This document shows, in pieces, positions 25,329-32,257 of a DNA stretch of 37,171 nucleotides (position 1 is the first letter of the stretch; each line of letters starts with the position of its first letter). The translations under genes and the position numbers were made by a program. Source of the DNA: Chloroflexota bacterium (lineage in GTDB: Bacteria > Chloroflexota > Anaerolineae > CG2-30-64-16); the NCBI GenBank assembly GCA_026389845.1, contig JAPLHB010000064.1, positions 1 through 37,171 of the forward strand. The letters run 5' to 3'. The notes under the pieces are model-generated. The model had not been told where the DNA came from. It worked only from the letters and a program-made list of their open reading frames with translations, and did not search any database.

Positions 25329-25997
25329 ATGCGCAGACGTCTAGCGAGTTATCTCTTGGCGGTGACGGTGCTTATCGGCGCGGCGATCGTTGCACCGCGG
25401 GCCTGGGCGACCCCTGGTCAAACGCGCCCCGGTCAAACCGTGCCTACGCCGACTCCCAAAGGCCAGCCGACGCCGGTCAGCTCCTCGCCGACTGCTCGAC
25501 CACCCGCGGAACCCTCTCCCACCCTCGCGCCCGGTGCGCCGTCGCCGACGCCAGATCTGACGCCGCTGGCGCCGCCCGCCGACGCGGCCGGCCTCGTCTT
25601 CACCAAAGAGGTCAGCCGCCAGCAGGTTTGGCCCGGCGCGACGGTGCGCTACACGTTGACCTTGAACAACACGGGCGCCAGCTCGGCGCGGCAGGTTGTC
25701 CTGTCCGACGCTTTGCCGCCGGAGCTTGAGCCAGGGCCGATTCTTGCCGGCGCGGCGGCGTGGGACGGCCGGACGTTGCGCGCCGAGGCGGTCATCTTGC
25801 CGCCGGGCGGTCAGTTGGTAGTGACGTTTGCGGCCACCGTGCGCGCCGACGTGACACCGGGCCGCGCGGTGGTGAACCGTGCCACCGCCACCGCGGCCGG
25901 CGACGCGTCCCTCAGCGCCGCCACCACCGTGATTCTCCCTCCCGCCGAACTGCCGCCCACCGGGGGGAAGTGCGGATTGCAGATTGCGGATTTTTGA
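25329..25997 (+). CDS. Secreted DUF11 protein with truncated LPxTG-like C-terminus
   Basis: A 222-aa exported protein. The start at 25329 (MRRRLASYLLAV) gives a normal signal peptide ending near WATP; an earlier in-frame ATG at 25179 lies in the inverted repeat. A Pro/Thr/Ser-rich linker (about 28-85, PTPTPKGQPTPV) leads to one DUF11 domain (about 90-203; VFTKEVSRQQVWPGATVRYT, then LSDALPPELEP), a surface adhesion-type fold. It ends LPPTGG (208-213) plus nine residues. LPxTG signals need a hydrophobic helix and basic tail after the motif; here a heptamer array starts immediately after and brings a stop, so the anchor has been lost. The protein is probably released rather than anchored, unless the array can restore the frame. 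Confidence 0.82.
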   Translation: MRRRLASYLLAVTVLIGAAIVAPRAWATPGQTRPGQTVPTPTPKGQPTPVSSSPTARPPAEPSPTLAPGAPSPTPDLTPLAPPADAAGLVFTKEVSRQQVWPGATVRYTLTLNNTGASSARQVVLSDALPPELEPGPILAGAAAWDGRTLRAEAVILPPGGQLVVTFAATVRADVTPGRAVVNRATATAAGDASLSAATTVILPPAELPPTGGKCGLQIADF

Positions 25998-26041
25998 TCC
26001 TTGAACAGTCATTCCGCCATTCGCCATTCGCCATTCGCCAT
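25972..26041. repeat. Heptanucleotide array at the junction of the DUF11 and DUF2723 genes
   Basis: Ten units in register: GCGGATT, GCAGATT, GCGGATT, three degenerate units, then CCGCCAT and three TCGCCAT. The array encodes the last residues of the DUF11 protein, provides its TGA stop, and then encodes the first residues of the next protein (HSAIRHSPFAIL). Confidence 0.88.
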
Positions 26042-27728
26042 CCTGGAGCTTTTCTGGCCTTCCCTGGCGGCCGGGGCGCTCGCCCTGGCCCTCTACGCCC
26101 GGACGCTTGCACCTGGACTGACCTGGGCGCACTCTGGCAGCGACGGCGGCGACCTGTTGGCGGCGGCGCTGACCGGTGGCGTGCCCCATCCCCCCGGCTA
26201 TCCCACCTATCAACTCCTGCTGCGCGCTGTCCTGGCTCTCGTCCCCGGCGACCCGGCCCGAACGGGCAACTGGCTGTCGGCGGTTTGCGCGGCCCTGGCA
26301 GTTGCCTTGCTGGCCGACCTGGCGCGGCGCACGCTGCCGGAGCAACCTTGGCGCGGCGTGGTCGCGATGGTCGCTGCGCTGACCTGGGCCGCGTCGCCTA
26401 CCCTCTGGGGTCAGGCTGTCATCACCGAGGTTTACGCGCTCAATGCGCTGATCGTGGTGGCCCTGCTCTGGCTGGCCTGGCGCTGGCGCGCGGCGGTGCA
26501 AAGCGGACGAACGGGGACGGCCTGGTTGGTGAGCACAAGTCTGCTGCTGGGATTGGGGCTGGGCAACCATCTCTCCCTCGTCTGGATGCTGCCGGGGACG
26601 GCGGCCTGGCTGTGGTCGAACCGGGTCAGTATGGGCCGAACGCCCGTTTTGGGCTGGATCGCGGTCGGCGCCGCGGGATTGGCCGGCTTGAGCGTGTACG
26701 CATACCTGCCGTTAGTATCCGTTGGCGCTCCGCCGATCAACTGGGGCGATCCGCACACGCCGGTGCAGTTTTGGTGGCTGATTTCGGGCCGGGCCTATGG
26801 CGCCCTGCCGTTCGGCATCGAGCTGGCCTACCTGCCGGGCCGGCTGGCAGCGTGGGTGGCCGATGCCCTGCGTCAGTTCGGCGGGCCGTGGAGTGCGCTG
26901 ATCGCGCTGGCCGGCCTCTGGCGGATTGACCAGCGCGATCACACTTGGTGGCGGCTGACGGGTCTGATCGCCCTGGCCTTCAGCGTCTACGCCATCGGTT
27001 ATAACACGGCCGACTCCTTCGTCTACCTGATTCCCGTTTGGGCCGTCGCGGCGCTGTGGCTGGCCGCGGGAATGGATTGGGGAGTGGGGATTGCAGATGG
27101 CAGATTGCAGATGGTCGATGGCAGATGGCAGATGGCGGAACGCGAAACCAAAAACGAAAAACGAAAAACGCAAGAAGTTATCGGTGATACGCAGCACGCA
27201 GCACGCAGCACGCAACACGTAACACGCAGTACGCAGCACGCAGCACGCAGCACGCAACACGTAACACGCAGTACGCAGCACGCACTTCTTGTCCTTGCCC
27301 TTATCGTCTTGCCGGGCGTTTCCCTCATCCGTTTTTGGGGCGAGATGGATTTGAGCCGCGACCACGAGGCGCGAGACTACGTGGCAGGCGTGCTGTCCGA
27401 GGCCGCGCCCGATGCCGTGATCCTGACGGCGAGCGACGGGCCGACCTTTGCCTTGTGGTACGCGCGCTATGGTCTGGGGCAGCGGCCCGATCTGATTCCG
27501 ATCAACGTGAATCTGTACGTCTTCCCGTGGTATCGAGAGACGTTGAGAAGCGCCCACCCGTCCCTGGCCGAGACCGCCGGCACGAGCGCGTTGCCGTCGC
27601 TCGATCGGCTCGTCGCCCGGTTGATGTTACAACGCCCGCTCTACCGGGGTGAACCGCTGAACGTGACGTTTGCGGACACGGTCGAGCGGCCGGCCGGCGC
27701 GTTGGTGCAGATGATGGTAAGTCAGTAG
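26001..27728 (+). CDS. DUF2723 polytopic membrane protein with repeat-encoded loop
   Basis: A 575-aa membrane protein of the DUF2723 family, distantly like GT-C glycosyltransferases. The family N-terminus LYARTLAPGLTWAHSGSDGG and GVPHPPGYPTYQLLLRAV is intact, followed by about ten helices. The annotated start is a TTG in a heptamer array, with no ribosome site; GAG-free sequence makes translational coupling to the DUF11 stop three bases upstream likely. Residues about 358-429 are encoded by another heptamer array, between a helix ending VAALWLAAGMDW and a helix LLVLALIVLPGVSLI. This insert is hydrophilic and basic and includes an exact 14-residue duplication TQHAARSTQHVTRS. The C-terminal soluble part (PDAVILTASDGPTFALWYAR) follows. 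Probable role: transfer of a lipid-linked sugar outside the membrane; not proven. Confidence 0.85.
   Translation: MNSHSAIRHSPFAILELFWPSLAAGALALALYARTLAPGLTWAHSGSDGGDLLAAALTGGVPHPPGYPTYQLLLRAVLALVPGDPARTGNWLSAVCAALAVALLADLARRTLPEQPWRGVVAMVAALTWAASPTLWGQAVITEVYALNALIVVALLWLAWRWRAAVQSGRTGTAWLVSTSLLLGLGLGNHLSLVWMLPGTAAWLWSNRVSMGRTPVLGWIAVGAAGLAGLSVYAYLPLVSVGAPPINWGDPHTPVQFWWLISGRAYGALPFGIELAYLPGRLAAWVADALRQFGGPWSALIALAGLWRIDQRDHTWWRLTGLIALAFSVYAIGYNTADSFVYLIPVWAVAALWLAAGMDWGVGIADGRLQMVDGRWQMAERETKNEKRKTQEVIGDTQHAARSTQHVTRSTQHAARSTQHVTRSTQHALLVLALIVLPGVSLIRFWGEMDLSRDHEARDYVAGVLSEAAPDAVILTASDGPTFALWYARYGLGQRPDLIPINVNLYVFPWYRETLRSAHPSLAETAGTSALPSLDRLVARLMLQRPLYRGEPLNVTFADTVERPAGALVQMMVSQ
27072..27285. 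repeat. In-frame heptanucleotide array in the DUF2723 gene
   Basis: About 30 units share a single 7-base register. They pass through GGGGATT, GCAGATG/GCAGATT, then GCGGAAC, GCGAAAC, CAAAAAC and GAAAAAC, a few degenerate units, and finally GCAGCAC, GCAACAC, GTAACAC and GCAGTAC. From 27188 a 42-base super-unit of six heptamers is exactly duplicated (27188-27229 and 27230-27271). The reading frame stays open throughout. Confidence 0.95.
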
Positions 27729-27761
27729 TTCTCATGAAACCTCAATCAGAGGAGGTTGGCC

Positions 27762-29039
27762 TTGCCAAGCCTTGACGACATTCTGCGCGACTTTCCGGGT
27801 CCCGCGCAAGCGACGATCCGGCAGCTCTGGGGCAATCTTTCGGCCGAGCGACGCCGGGAACTGGAGGATTTGCTCGCCCAATTGCCTGGTTCGACCAAGA
27901 CCCTCAAGGACATCCTCGGCTATGTAGCCGACCAGTACAAGCCTGTGATCGGCGCCAAGCGGCGTATTGCCATCGTCGGGCCGGTCAACGTGGGCAAATC
28001 CACCCTCTACAACCAACTCATCGCCCGCCCCACCGACCGCGCCGCGGTCAGCCCCGTGCCCGGTACGACGCGCCGCGCTCAGCAAGCCGACGCGGGGCTG
28101 TTCACCGTGGTGGATACCCCCGGCGCGGATGCCGCGGGCGCGGTCGGCGACCGCGAGCGCCAACTCGCCTTCGGCGCGGCCAAAACGTCCGATTTCCTGG
28201 TCATCGTCTTCGAAGCGACCCACGGCGTCGGCCGGGCCGAGAAGGCGCTGTTCGATGCTCTGACCGGGCTGGGCAAGCCGTTTGTCGTCGTGGTGAACAA
28301 GATAGACCTGACGCCGAAGGCCGAGCGCGACTTGGTGATCGAAGCCGCCGCCCGTGCCCTGGGCCTGGAACGCCCGCAGATCATTGATACCGTTGCCACC
28401 GATGGCGTCAACGTCGGCCGGATCATCCTGGCGATTGCCAGGGCCGAGCCGGAGTTGCTGGGGGCCATCGGCGCGGCGCTGCCGCAATATCGCGGCCAGT
28501 TGGCGTGGAGCCGGATCATCGCGGCCGGCGGCGCAGCGGCCGTCGTGGCCTTCGTCCCGCTTCCCCTCGCCGACCTGATTCCTCTGCTCGGCATCCAGAC
28601 CGGCCTGGTGCTGAGCATCAGCCGCATCTACAATTACAGGATCACGCCGGAACGGGCCAGGGAGTTGATCGTCACTTTCGGCGTCGGACTGATGGCGCGA
28701 CGGCTTTTTCAGGAGCTTTCCAAGCTGGGCGGCGTGCCCGGCTGGCTCCTCAGCGCAGCCATCGCTGCTTCTACTACCGTCGCCATCGGCTATGCGGCCA
28801 TCGGCTGGTTCTCCCGCGGCGAGCGACCGTCGCAAGCCGCGTTGGGCAAGCTGGTCGCCGACGTGACCACCCATCTGAAGGAGCGACTGATGGATTTGGG
28901 GCATCGGCGACCCGACAAGGGAACGCTGCAGGAGCGGGTGATGGAGGCGCTGAAGGAGGCCCCCCTCCCCCGACCCCTCCCCCCGTTGCGACAGGGGGAG
29001 GGGGGCATTCCCTCCCCCGCCACAGCGGGGGAGGGTTAG
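27762..29039 (+). CDS. Era-like GTPase with DUF697 membrane domain
   Basis: A 425-aa protein. The G-domain has P-loop IVGPVNVGKST (about residues 71-81), a G2/G3 region PVPGTTRRAQQ and VVDTPGAD, and G4 VVNKIDL. A DUF697-type region follows (about 235-345: SRIIAAGGAAAVVAFVPLPLADLIPLLGIQ) with two to three hydrophobic segments, as in YcjF-like proteins. It is therefore likely a membrane-associated GTPase of unknown role. I take the TTG at 27762 because AGGAGG ends six bases before it; a TTG at 27756 overlaps that ribosome site. The last 25 or so residues (APLPRPLPPLRQGEGG...) are encoded by a G/C-rich dispersed palindrome and are not part of the fold. Confidence 0.85.
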   Translation: MPSLDDILRDFPGPAQATIRQLWGNLSAERRRELEDLLAQLPGSTKTLKDILGYVADQYKPVIGAKRRIAIVGPVNVGKSTLYNQLIARPTDRAAVSPVPGTTRRAQQADAGLFTVVDTPGADAAGAVGDRERQLAFGAAKTSDFLVIVFEATHGVGRAEKALFDALTGLGKPFVVVVNKIDLTPKAERDLVIEAAARALGLERPQIIDTVATDGVNVGRIILAIARAEPELLGAIGAALPQYRGQLAWSRIIAAGGAAAVVAFVPLPLADLIPLLGIQTGLVLSISRIYNYRITPERARELIVTFGVGLMARRLFQELSKLGGVPGWLLSAAIAASTTVAIGYAAIGWFSRGERPSQAALGKLVADVTTHLKERLMDLGHRRPDKGTLQERVMEALKEAPLPRPLPPLRQGEGGIPSPATAGEG

Positions 29040-29047
29040 GGAGGGGG
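28958..29047. repeat. G/C-rich dispersed palindrome (CCCCTCCCCCGACCCC type)
   Basis: Two nested or tandem hairpins formed by C-rich and G-rich blocks (CCCCTCCCCCGACC..., GGGGGAGGGGGG, CCCTCCCCCGC with GCGGGGGAGGG). This kind of element occurs in many copies in some bacterial genomes. It spans the end of the GTPase gene and the ribosome-site region of the next gene. Confidence 0.8.
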
Positions 29048-29052
29048 TACTC

Positions 29053-29607
29053 ATGCGCATCCTTGAACTTCGCCGCCACACATTGCGTGCCAAACCGGGG
29101 CAGCATCTCTCGCAAGAGGGTGTGACCCTGGCCCGTCGCGTCGGCGAGACCATCGGGCCGTTCGCCCGCGTGATTACCAGCACCGTGCCGCGGGCGTTCG
29201 AGACGGCCATCGCCATGGGCTTCGCGGTGGACGAGCAGATCGAAGCGTTGAGCGAGATGGGCAAGGACGTGGACACCGCCATCGCCTGGCCCGCGAGCTT
29301 CGCGACGATTGCTCAAGCGATCTGTACCAGCGAGGCTGCGGGCAAGTTTGCGCGTGCTCAGGCCAGGCTGCTGCGTTCGATCGCCAAGATGCTGCCCGAC
29401 GGCGACGCTGCGCTGGTGATCTCCCACGGCGGGATCGTGGAGGCCGCGGCCATCGGCTGCCTGCCGGAGGCTGACCACGCCGCCTGGGGGCCGCACTGCG
29501 ACTGTTGCGAGGGCGTCCGCCTGGCCTTCGATGGCGAGCAGTTCACCGGCGCCGAAATCCTGCGCGTGAGCCGCGCCGCCGATCCGCCGGCGGTCTTCCG
29601 CGCATGA
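29053..29607 (+). CDS. Histidine phosphatase family protein
   Basis: A 184-aa member of the phosphoglycerate mutase-like superfamily. The N-terminal LELRRHTLRAKPGQHLSQEG corresponds to the RHG active-site motif, with Thr in place of Gly after the catalytic His8; the paired arginine is in TSTVPRAFETA, and the second histidine in LVISHGGIVEAAAIG. The chain is short and otherwise complete. Substrate cannot be assigned; family members act on phosphosugars, phosphoproteins or nucleotides. It starts 13 bp after the GTPase gene, so the two are probably cotranscribed, with the palindrome between them. Confidence 0.88.
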   Translation: MRILELRRHTLRAKPGQHLSQEGVTLARRVGETIGPFARVITSTVPRAFETAIAMGFAVDEQIEALSEMGKDVDTAIAWPASFATIAQAICTSEAAGKFARAQARLLRSIAKMLPDGDAALVISHGGIVEAAAIGCLPEADHAAWGPHCDCCEGVRLAFDGEQFTGAEILRVSRAADPPAVFRA

Positions 29608-29627
29608 GTGCCAGCGCTGCTAGGCGT

Positions 29628-29917
29628 CTGTCATTCTGAGAACCGCCATGCCACCGGTGGCATTCGTGAAGCAAGAAACTCCGCCGCTTGTCATGCTGAG
29701 CGGGTCGTTCCCGTGTCTTGCGTTGCGGCGAGCTTCCAGCGAAGCATCCATTCGCTGCATCTTCGCTGGATGCTCGCCGTAGTGTGAAATCGTATGCTCT
29801 CAATAATCCGGGGTAGGGGCATGGCCTTGCGCCTGCCCGCCTGGGCGACCGCAAGGGTGCGCCCCTACAAATTGAGAAGATACGTGAAATCAGGGGCAGA
29901 CTCGCTCAGAATGACAG
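29628..29917. repeat. Region of dispersed TCATTCTGAGCG repeats with outer inverted ends
   Basis: CTGTCATTCTGAG (29628-29640) and its exact reverse complement CTCAGAATGACAG (29905-29917) bound this segment. Inside is another copy, TTGTCATGCTGAGCGGGTCG followed by TTCCCGTG and GCGTTGCGGCGAG as at 33130-33180, plus a hairpin built on CAGCGAAGCATCC/GGATGCTCGCCG-type arms (29738-29780). No gene is supported. It may be nested copies of one palindromic element. Confidence 0.7.
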
Positions 29918-30012
29918 CGGGTATGCGGCAATCTCCCGGCGGGCGACGCCTCCCTGGCATAACCGCCGCCTCCTGTCAGGAAAATGTCCTCTCCAAGTCC
30001 ACATTGCCCCAC

Positions 30013-30058
30013 TTGACAAATCGCCACATTGGTGATACATTTAGTTCAATGATACAAT
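30013..30058 (+). promoter_or_regulatory. Promoter and possible operator of the GntR regulator gene
   Basis: TTGACA (30013-30018) is followed 17 bases on by TACATT (30036-30041), and a second TACAAT at 30053-30058. The heptamer TGATACA occurs twice, at 30033-30039 and 30050-30056, 17 bases apart. YtrA-type regulators usually bind such sites over their own promoter, so autoregulation is plausible. The direct rather than inverted arrangement is unusual. Confidence 0.5.
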
Positions 30059-30076
30059 TCATTCATCGAGTTACCT

Positions 30077-30469
30077 ATGCAAATCAGCCTTGACTTCCAG
30101 AGCAAGGCCCCGATCTACACCCAGATCGTCGAGCAGGTGAAGGGACTGGTCGCCGCAGGCGTGTTGGCGCCTGGCGATCAACTGCCGACCGTGCGCGAGG
30201 TGGCCGCCGACCTGCGGATCAACTTCAACACGGTGGCCCGCGCCTATCGCCTGCTCCACGACGAGGGGATCATCTCTACCCAGCAGGGCCGCGGCACCTA
30301 CGTGCTGGCCCAGGCTCCACCCGCCGATGCTGTACGCCTCCGCCACGCGCACCTGCTGGAGATGGTCGCCGGCTGGCTGGCCGAGGCGGAGCGGCTGGGC
30401 TTTCGCGCCGACGAGGTGGCGCGGGCGTGGGCCGAGCAGTTCGCTGAATGGGCGAGGCGTGAAATGTGA
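30077..30469 (+). CDS. GntR family regulator, YtrA type
   Basis: A 130-aa transcription regulator. The winged-helix domain (about 10-75) has the family pattern PIYTQIVEQVKGLVAAGVLAPGDQLPTVREVAADLRINFNTVARAYRLLHDEGIISTQQGRGTYV; only a short helical tail follows (HLLEMVAGWLAEAERLGF), as in the YtrA subfamily. Such regulators commonly sit in front of transport or envelope-stress genes that they repress. Here the next genes encode a slipin and two small proteins. The AGTTACCT before the ATG is a weak ribosome site. The stop codon lies in a GTGAAAT/GTGAAAC heptamer pair. Confidence 0.93.
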   Translation: MQISLDFQSKAPIYTQIVEQVKGLVAAGVLAPGDQLPTVREVAADLRINFNTVARAYRLLHDEGIISTQQGRGTYVLAQAPPADAVRLRHAHLLEMVAGWLAEAERLGFRADEVARAWAEQFAEWARREM

Positions 30470-30565
30470 AACGTGAAGGCCAACGAGAATTCGCGGGAAC
30501 TGCGGGAACTGGGGGAACTCGGGGAACGCGCAATACACAATATCCAATACTCAATACCAACAAGG
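30459..30565. repeat. Mixed 7- and 9-base array between gntR and the slipin gene
   Basis: GTGAAAT, GTGAAAC and GTGAAGG, two degenerate units, then four 9-base units (CGGGAACTG twice, GGGGAACTC, GGGGAACGC at 30494-30529), then 7-base CAATACA, CAATATC, CAATACT and CAATACC. The 9-base block is the only clear departure from period seven inside an array of this window. Confidence 0.85.
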
Positions 30566-30575
30566 AGTGTAAGCT

Positions 30576-31529
30576 ATGACAACCATCGCAACCAAGAAGC
30601 GGCAAGCCGCGGCCGGCGGGCAAACATCTGTGCGCGGCCCCAACGCCATCGCGTTGTTCCTCTTCTTCCTGATCACGGCCATCGCCGTGGGCCTGTCCAT
30701 TTACCTCGACAGCCTCGACGTGAGCGATAGCGTGATTGTGCCAGTGACGATCGCCCTCCTGCTGATCGCCACCTACCTGCTCTTTGCCTTGCAGATCGCG
30801 CGTCAGTGGGAGAAGGCGGTCGTCCTCCGTATGGGCAAGTTCCGCGGCCTGCGCGGGCCAGGGCTGTTTTGGATCATCCCGCTGGTGGATTCGATCTCCA
30901 GTTGGATTGACCATCGGGTGATGGTGACGCCGTTCAACGCGGAGAAGACGCTCACCAAGGATACGGTACCGACCGACGTGGACGCGGTGCTCTTCTGGCT
31001 GGTCTGGGACGCACAGAAGGCGGCGCTGGAGGTGGAGGATTATCGCATGGCGATCGCTTGGGCCGCACAGACGGCCTTGCGTGAGGTAATCGGCCAGAAG
31101 AACCTGGCCGAAATCCTGGTGGGCCGCGCCGCCATGGACGCCGAGTTGCAGCGCATCATTGACGAACGTACGACGCCATGGGGCATCACCGTGCAATCGG
31201 TGGAAATCCGCGACGTGATGATCCCGGCCGACCTGGAGAACGCCATGAGCCGCCAGGCGCAGGCTGAGCGCGAGCGCCAGGCCCGCGTGATCCTGGGCGA
31301 ATCGGAAAAGCAGATCGCGGCCAGCTTCGCCGAGGCGTCCCAAGTGTATATCGGCAACCCGACCGCCCTCCATCTGCGTGCGATGAACATGCTCTTCGAA
31401 GGCCTGAAGGAGCGCGGCGCGATGGTGATTGTCCCCAGCAGCGCGATAGACAGCATGAACCTGGGCGCGATGGGTGGGCTGACCGCGTTGGCGCAGCAGG
31501 CGGCCTTGGCGCAGGGGCAGGGAAGCTGA
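30576..31529 (+). CDS. Slipin/stomatin (SPFH) family membrane protein
   Basis: A 317-aa SPFH-domain protein of the slipin type. Two hydrophobic segments (about 27-45 and 52-72) anchor it; the SPFH domain follows (WEKAVVLRMGKFRGLRGPGLFWIIPLVDSI, then VPTDVDAVLFWLVWD and ALREVIGQKNLAEILVGR) and ends in a coiled-coil stretch rich in Ala, Glu and Arg (AMSRQAQAERERQARVILGESEKQ). Slipins form ring oligomers that organise membrane microdomains; they often pair with an NfeD partner, which is absent here. The ATG has AAGGAG nearby. Two small genes follow closely, probably in the same operon under GntR control. Confidence 0.93.
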   Translation: MTTIATKKRQAAAGGQTSVRGPNAIALFLFFLITAIAVGLSIYLDSLDVSDSVIVPVTIALLLIATYLLFALQIARQWEKAVVLRMGKFRGLRGPGLFWIIPLVDSISSWIDHRVMVTPFNAEKTLTKDTVPTDVDAVLFWLVWDAQKAALEVEDYRMAIAWAAQTALREVIGQKNLAEILVGRAAMDAELQRIIDERTTPWGITVQSVEIRDVMIPADLENAMSRQAQAERERQARVILGESEKQIAASFAEASQVYIGNPTALHLRAMNMLFEGLKERGAMVIVPSSAIDSMNLGAMGGLTALAQQAALAQGQGS

Positions 31530-31538
31530 GCGTTGAGT

Positions 31539-31553
31539 AGACCTCCGAGGTCT
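31539..31553. repeat. AGACCTC/GAGGTCT palindrome
   Basis: A near-perfect 15-base palindrome, AGACCTCCGAGGTCT, in the gap after the slipin gene. A related longer one lies at 32204-32237. It is probably a dispersed repeat unit. Confidence 0.6.
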
Positions 31554-31595
31554 CCAAAAAACTCGGAAGTCCCGGGTGAAGAGGGGAGGCATCCC

Positions 31596-31793
31596 ATGCG
31601 CACGTGTAGACCAGGCATTATCATCATCGCTATCGCTGTCGTCTGGGCCGCGACGATCCTGGCCGTGTCACTCACCCTGGGAGGCACGCCCTACGCGGCG
31701 AAGGTGTTGTCGCTGATGGGCGGCGGCGCGGCGGCGACGATCGTCTTGCTGGGTGGGCTAAATCGGCAGTGGCGCAAAGACAATCAGGTGTAA
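31596..31793 (+). CDS. Small two-helix membrane protein
   Basis: A 65-aa protein with two hydrophobic helices (GIIIIAIAVVWAATILAVSLTL and a segment around SLMGGGAAATIVLLGGL) and a basic C-terminal tail. I chose the ATG at 31596 because GGGGAGG lies eight bases upstream; an alternative TTG at 31533 would read through a palindrome. The family is not recognised. Position between the slipin and DUF4177 genes, with good ribosome sites for each, suggests it works with the slipin at the membrane. Confidence 0.7.
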   Translation: MRTCRPGIIIIAIAVVWAATILAVSLTLGGTPYAAKVLSLMGGGAAATIVLLGGLNRQWRKDNQV

Positions 31794-31802
31794 GGAGGCT
31801 CG

Positions 31803-32018
31803 ATGGGCGACCAGACCCTTTGGGAATACCGCGTGCTGACCATCGGCAGCTCGTTCGGCACGAAGGACGAGCAGATCGAGGCCACGCTGAACGAATGGGG
31901 CGAGGAGGGCTGGGAGGCGATCAACGTCTACACGCCGTCGAACAGCGGCAAAGTGACGATCGTCGCCAAGCGGCCGCTCAGCCGCTCGACGCGGCGGCAG
32001 CGGACGATGCCGGCATAG
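31803..32018 (+). CDS. DUF4177 domain protein
   Basis: A 71-aa soluble protein matching DUF4177: first strand WEYRVLTIGS, a helix KDEQIEATLNEWGEEGWEAINV with the typical GEEGWE turn, and a final strand VTIVAKRPL. The TAAGGAGG ribosome site precedes the ATG. It is last in the gntR-slipin-small membrane protein group. Function unknown. A more divergent protein of similar design is at 1535-1759. Confidence 0.85.
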   Translation: MGDQTLWEYRVLTIGSSFGTKDEQIEATLNEWGEEGWEAINVYTPSNSGKVTIVAKRPLSRSTRRQRTMPA

Positions 32019-32040
32019 TTCCGATGACAGGATCGTCTAC

Positions 32041-32160
32041 GTTGAGACACTACGGCCTTAAACGCCGTAGCGTGAGGCAGTGGGTTCACGGTAAGCTGCG
32101 ACGTTCAGGTCGTAGTGCCCCCATGCGAGGATCCTTATACATGGGGCACGGCTGACCCAC
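32041..32160. other. Structured intergenic element, possible IS200/IS605-type end
   Basis: Several hairpins are packed here. CTACGGC (32050-32056) pairs with GCCGTAG (32064-32070). CTGCGAC pairs with GTCGTAG around 32097-32114. GTGCCCC and CATG pair with CATGGGGCAC (32115-32149), and an outer stem joins GTGGGT near 32081 with TGACCCAC near 32153. No gene is present. Such folding is typical of the ends of single-strand transposons (IS200/IS605) or of a small structured RNA; I cannot decide which. Confidence 0.45.
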
Positions 32161-32203
32161 ATCATGGCGCGTCGTTTCGGCCCGCGGTAGAATATCTCCA
32201 ACA

Positions 32204-32237
32204 AGACCTCCGTGGTCTCGCGAGACCATGGAGGTCT
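32204..32237. repeat. 17-bp inverted repeat at the surE start
   Basis: AGACCTCCGTGGTCTCG (32204-32220) is followed directly by CGAGACCATGGAGGTCT (32221-32237), reverse complements save one base. It ends 20 bp before the surE start codon and would form a long hairpin in the leader. Confidence 0.85.
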
Positions 32238-32257
32238 GCATGATTGGAGGAAGCGAA

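Noticed and set aside
27188..27285. Coiled coil in the 7-residue repeats of the DUF2723 loop
   Set aside because: The seven-residue period comes from reading a 7-base unit in triplets. The residues (T, Q, H, A, R, S) lack hydrophobic a and d positions.
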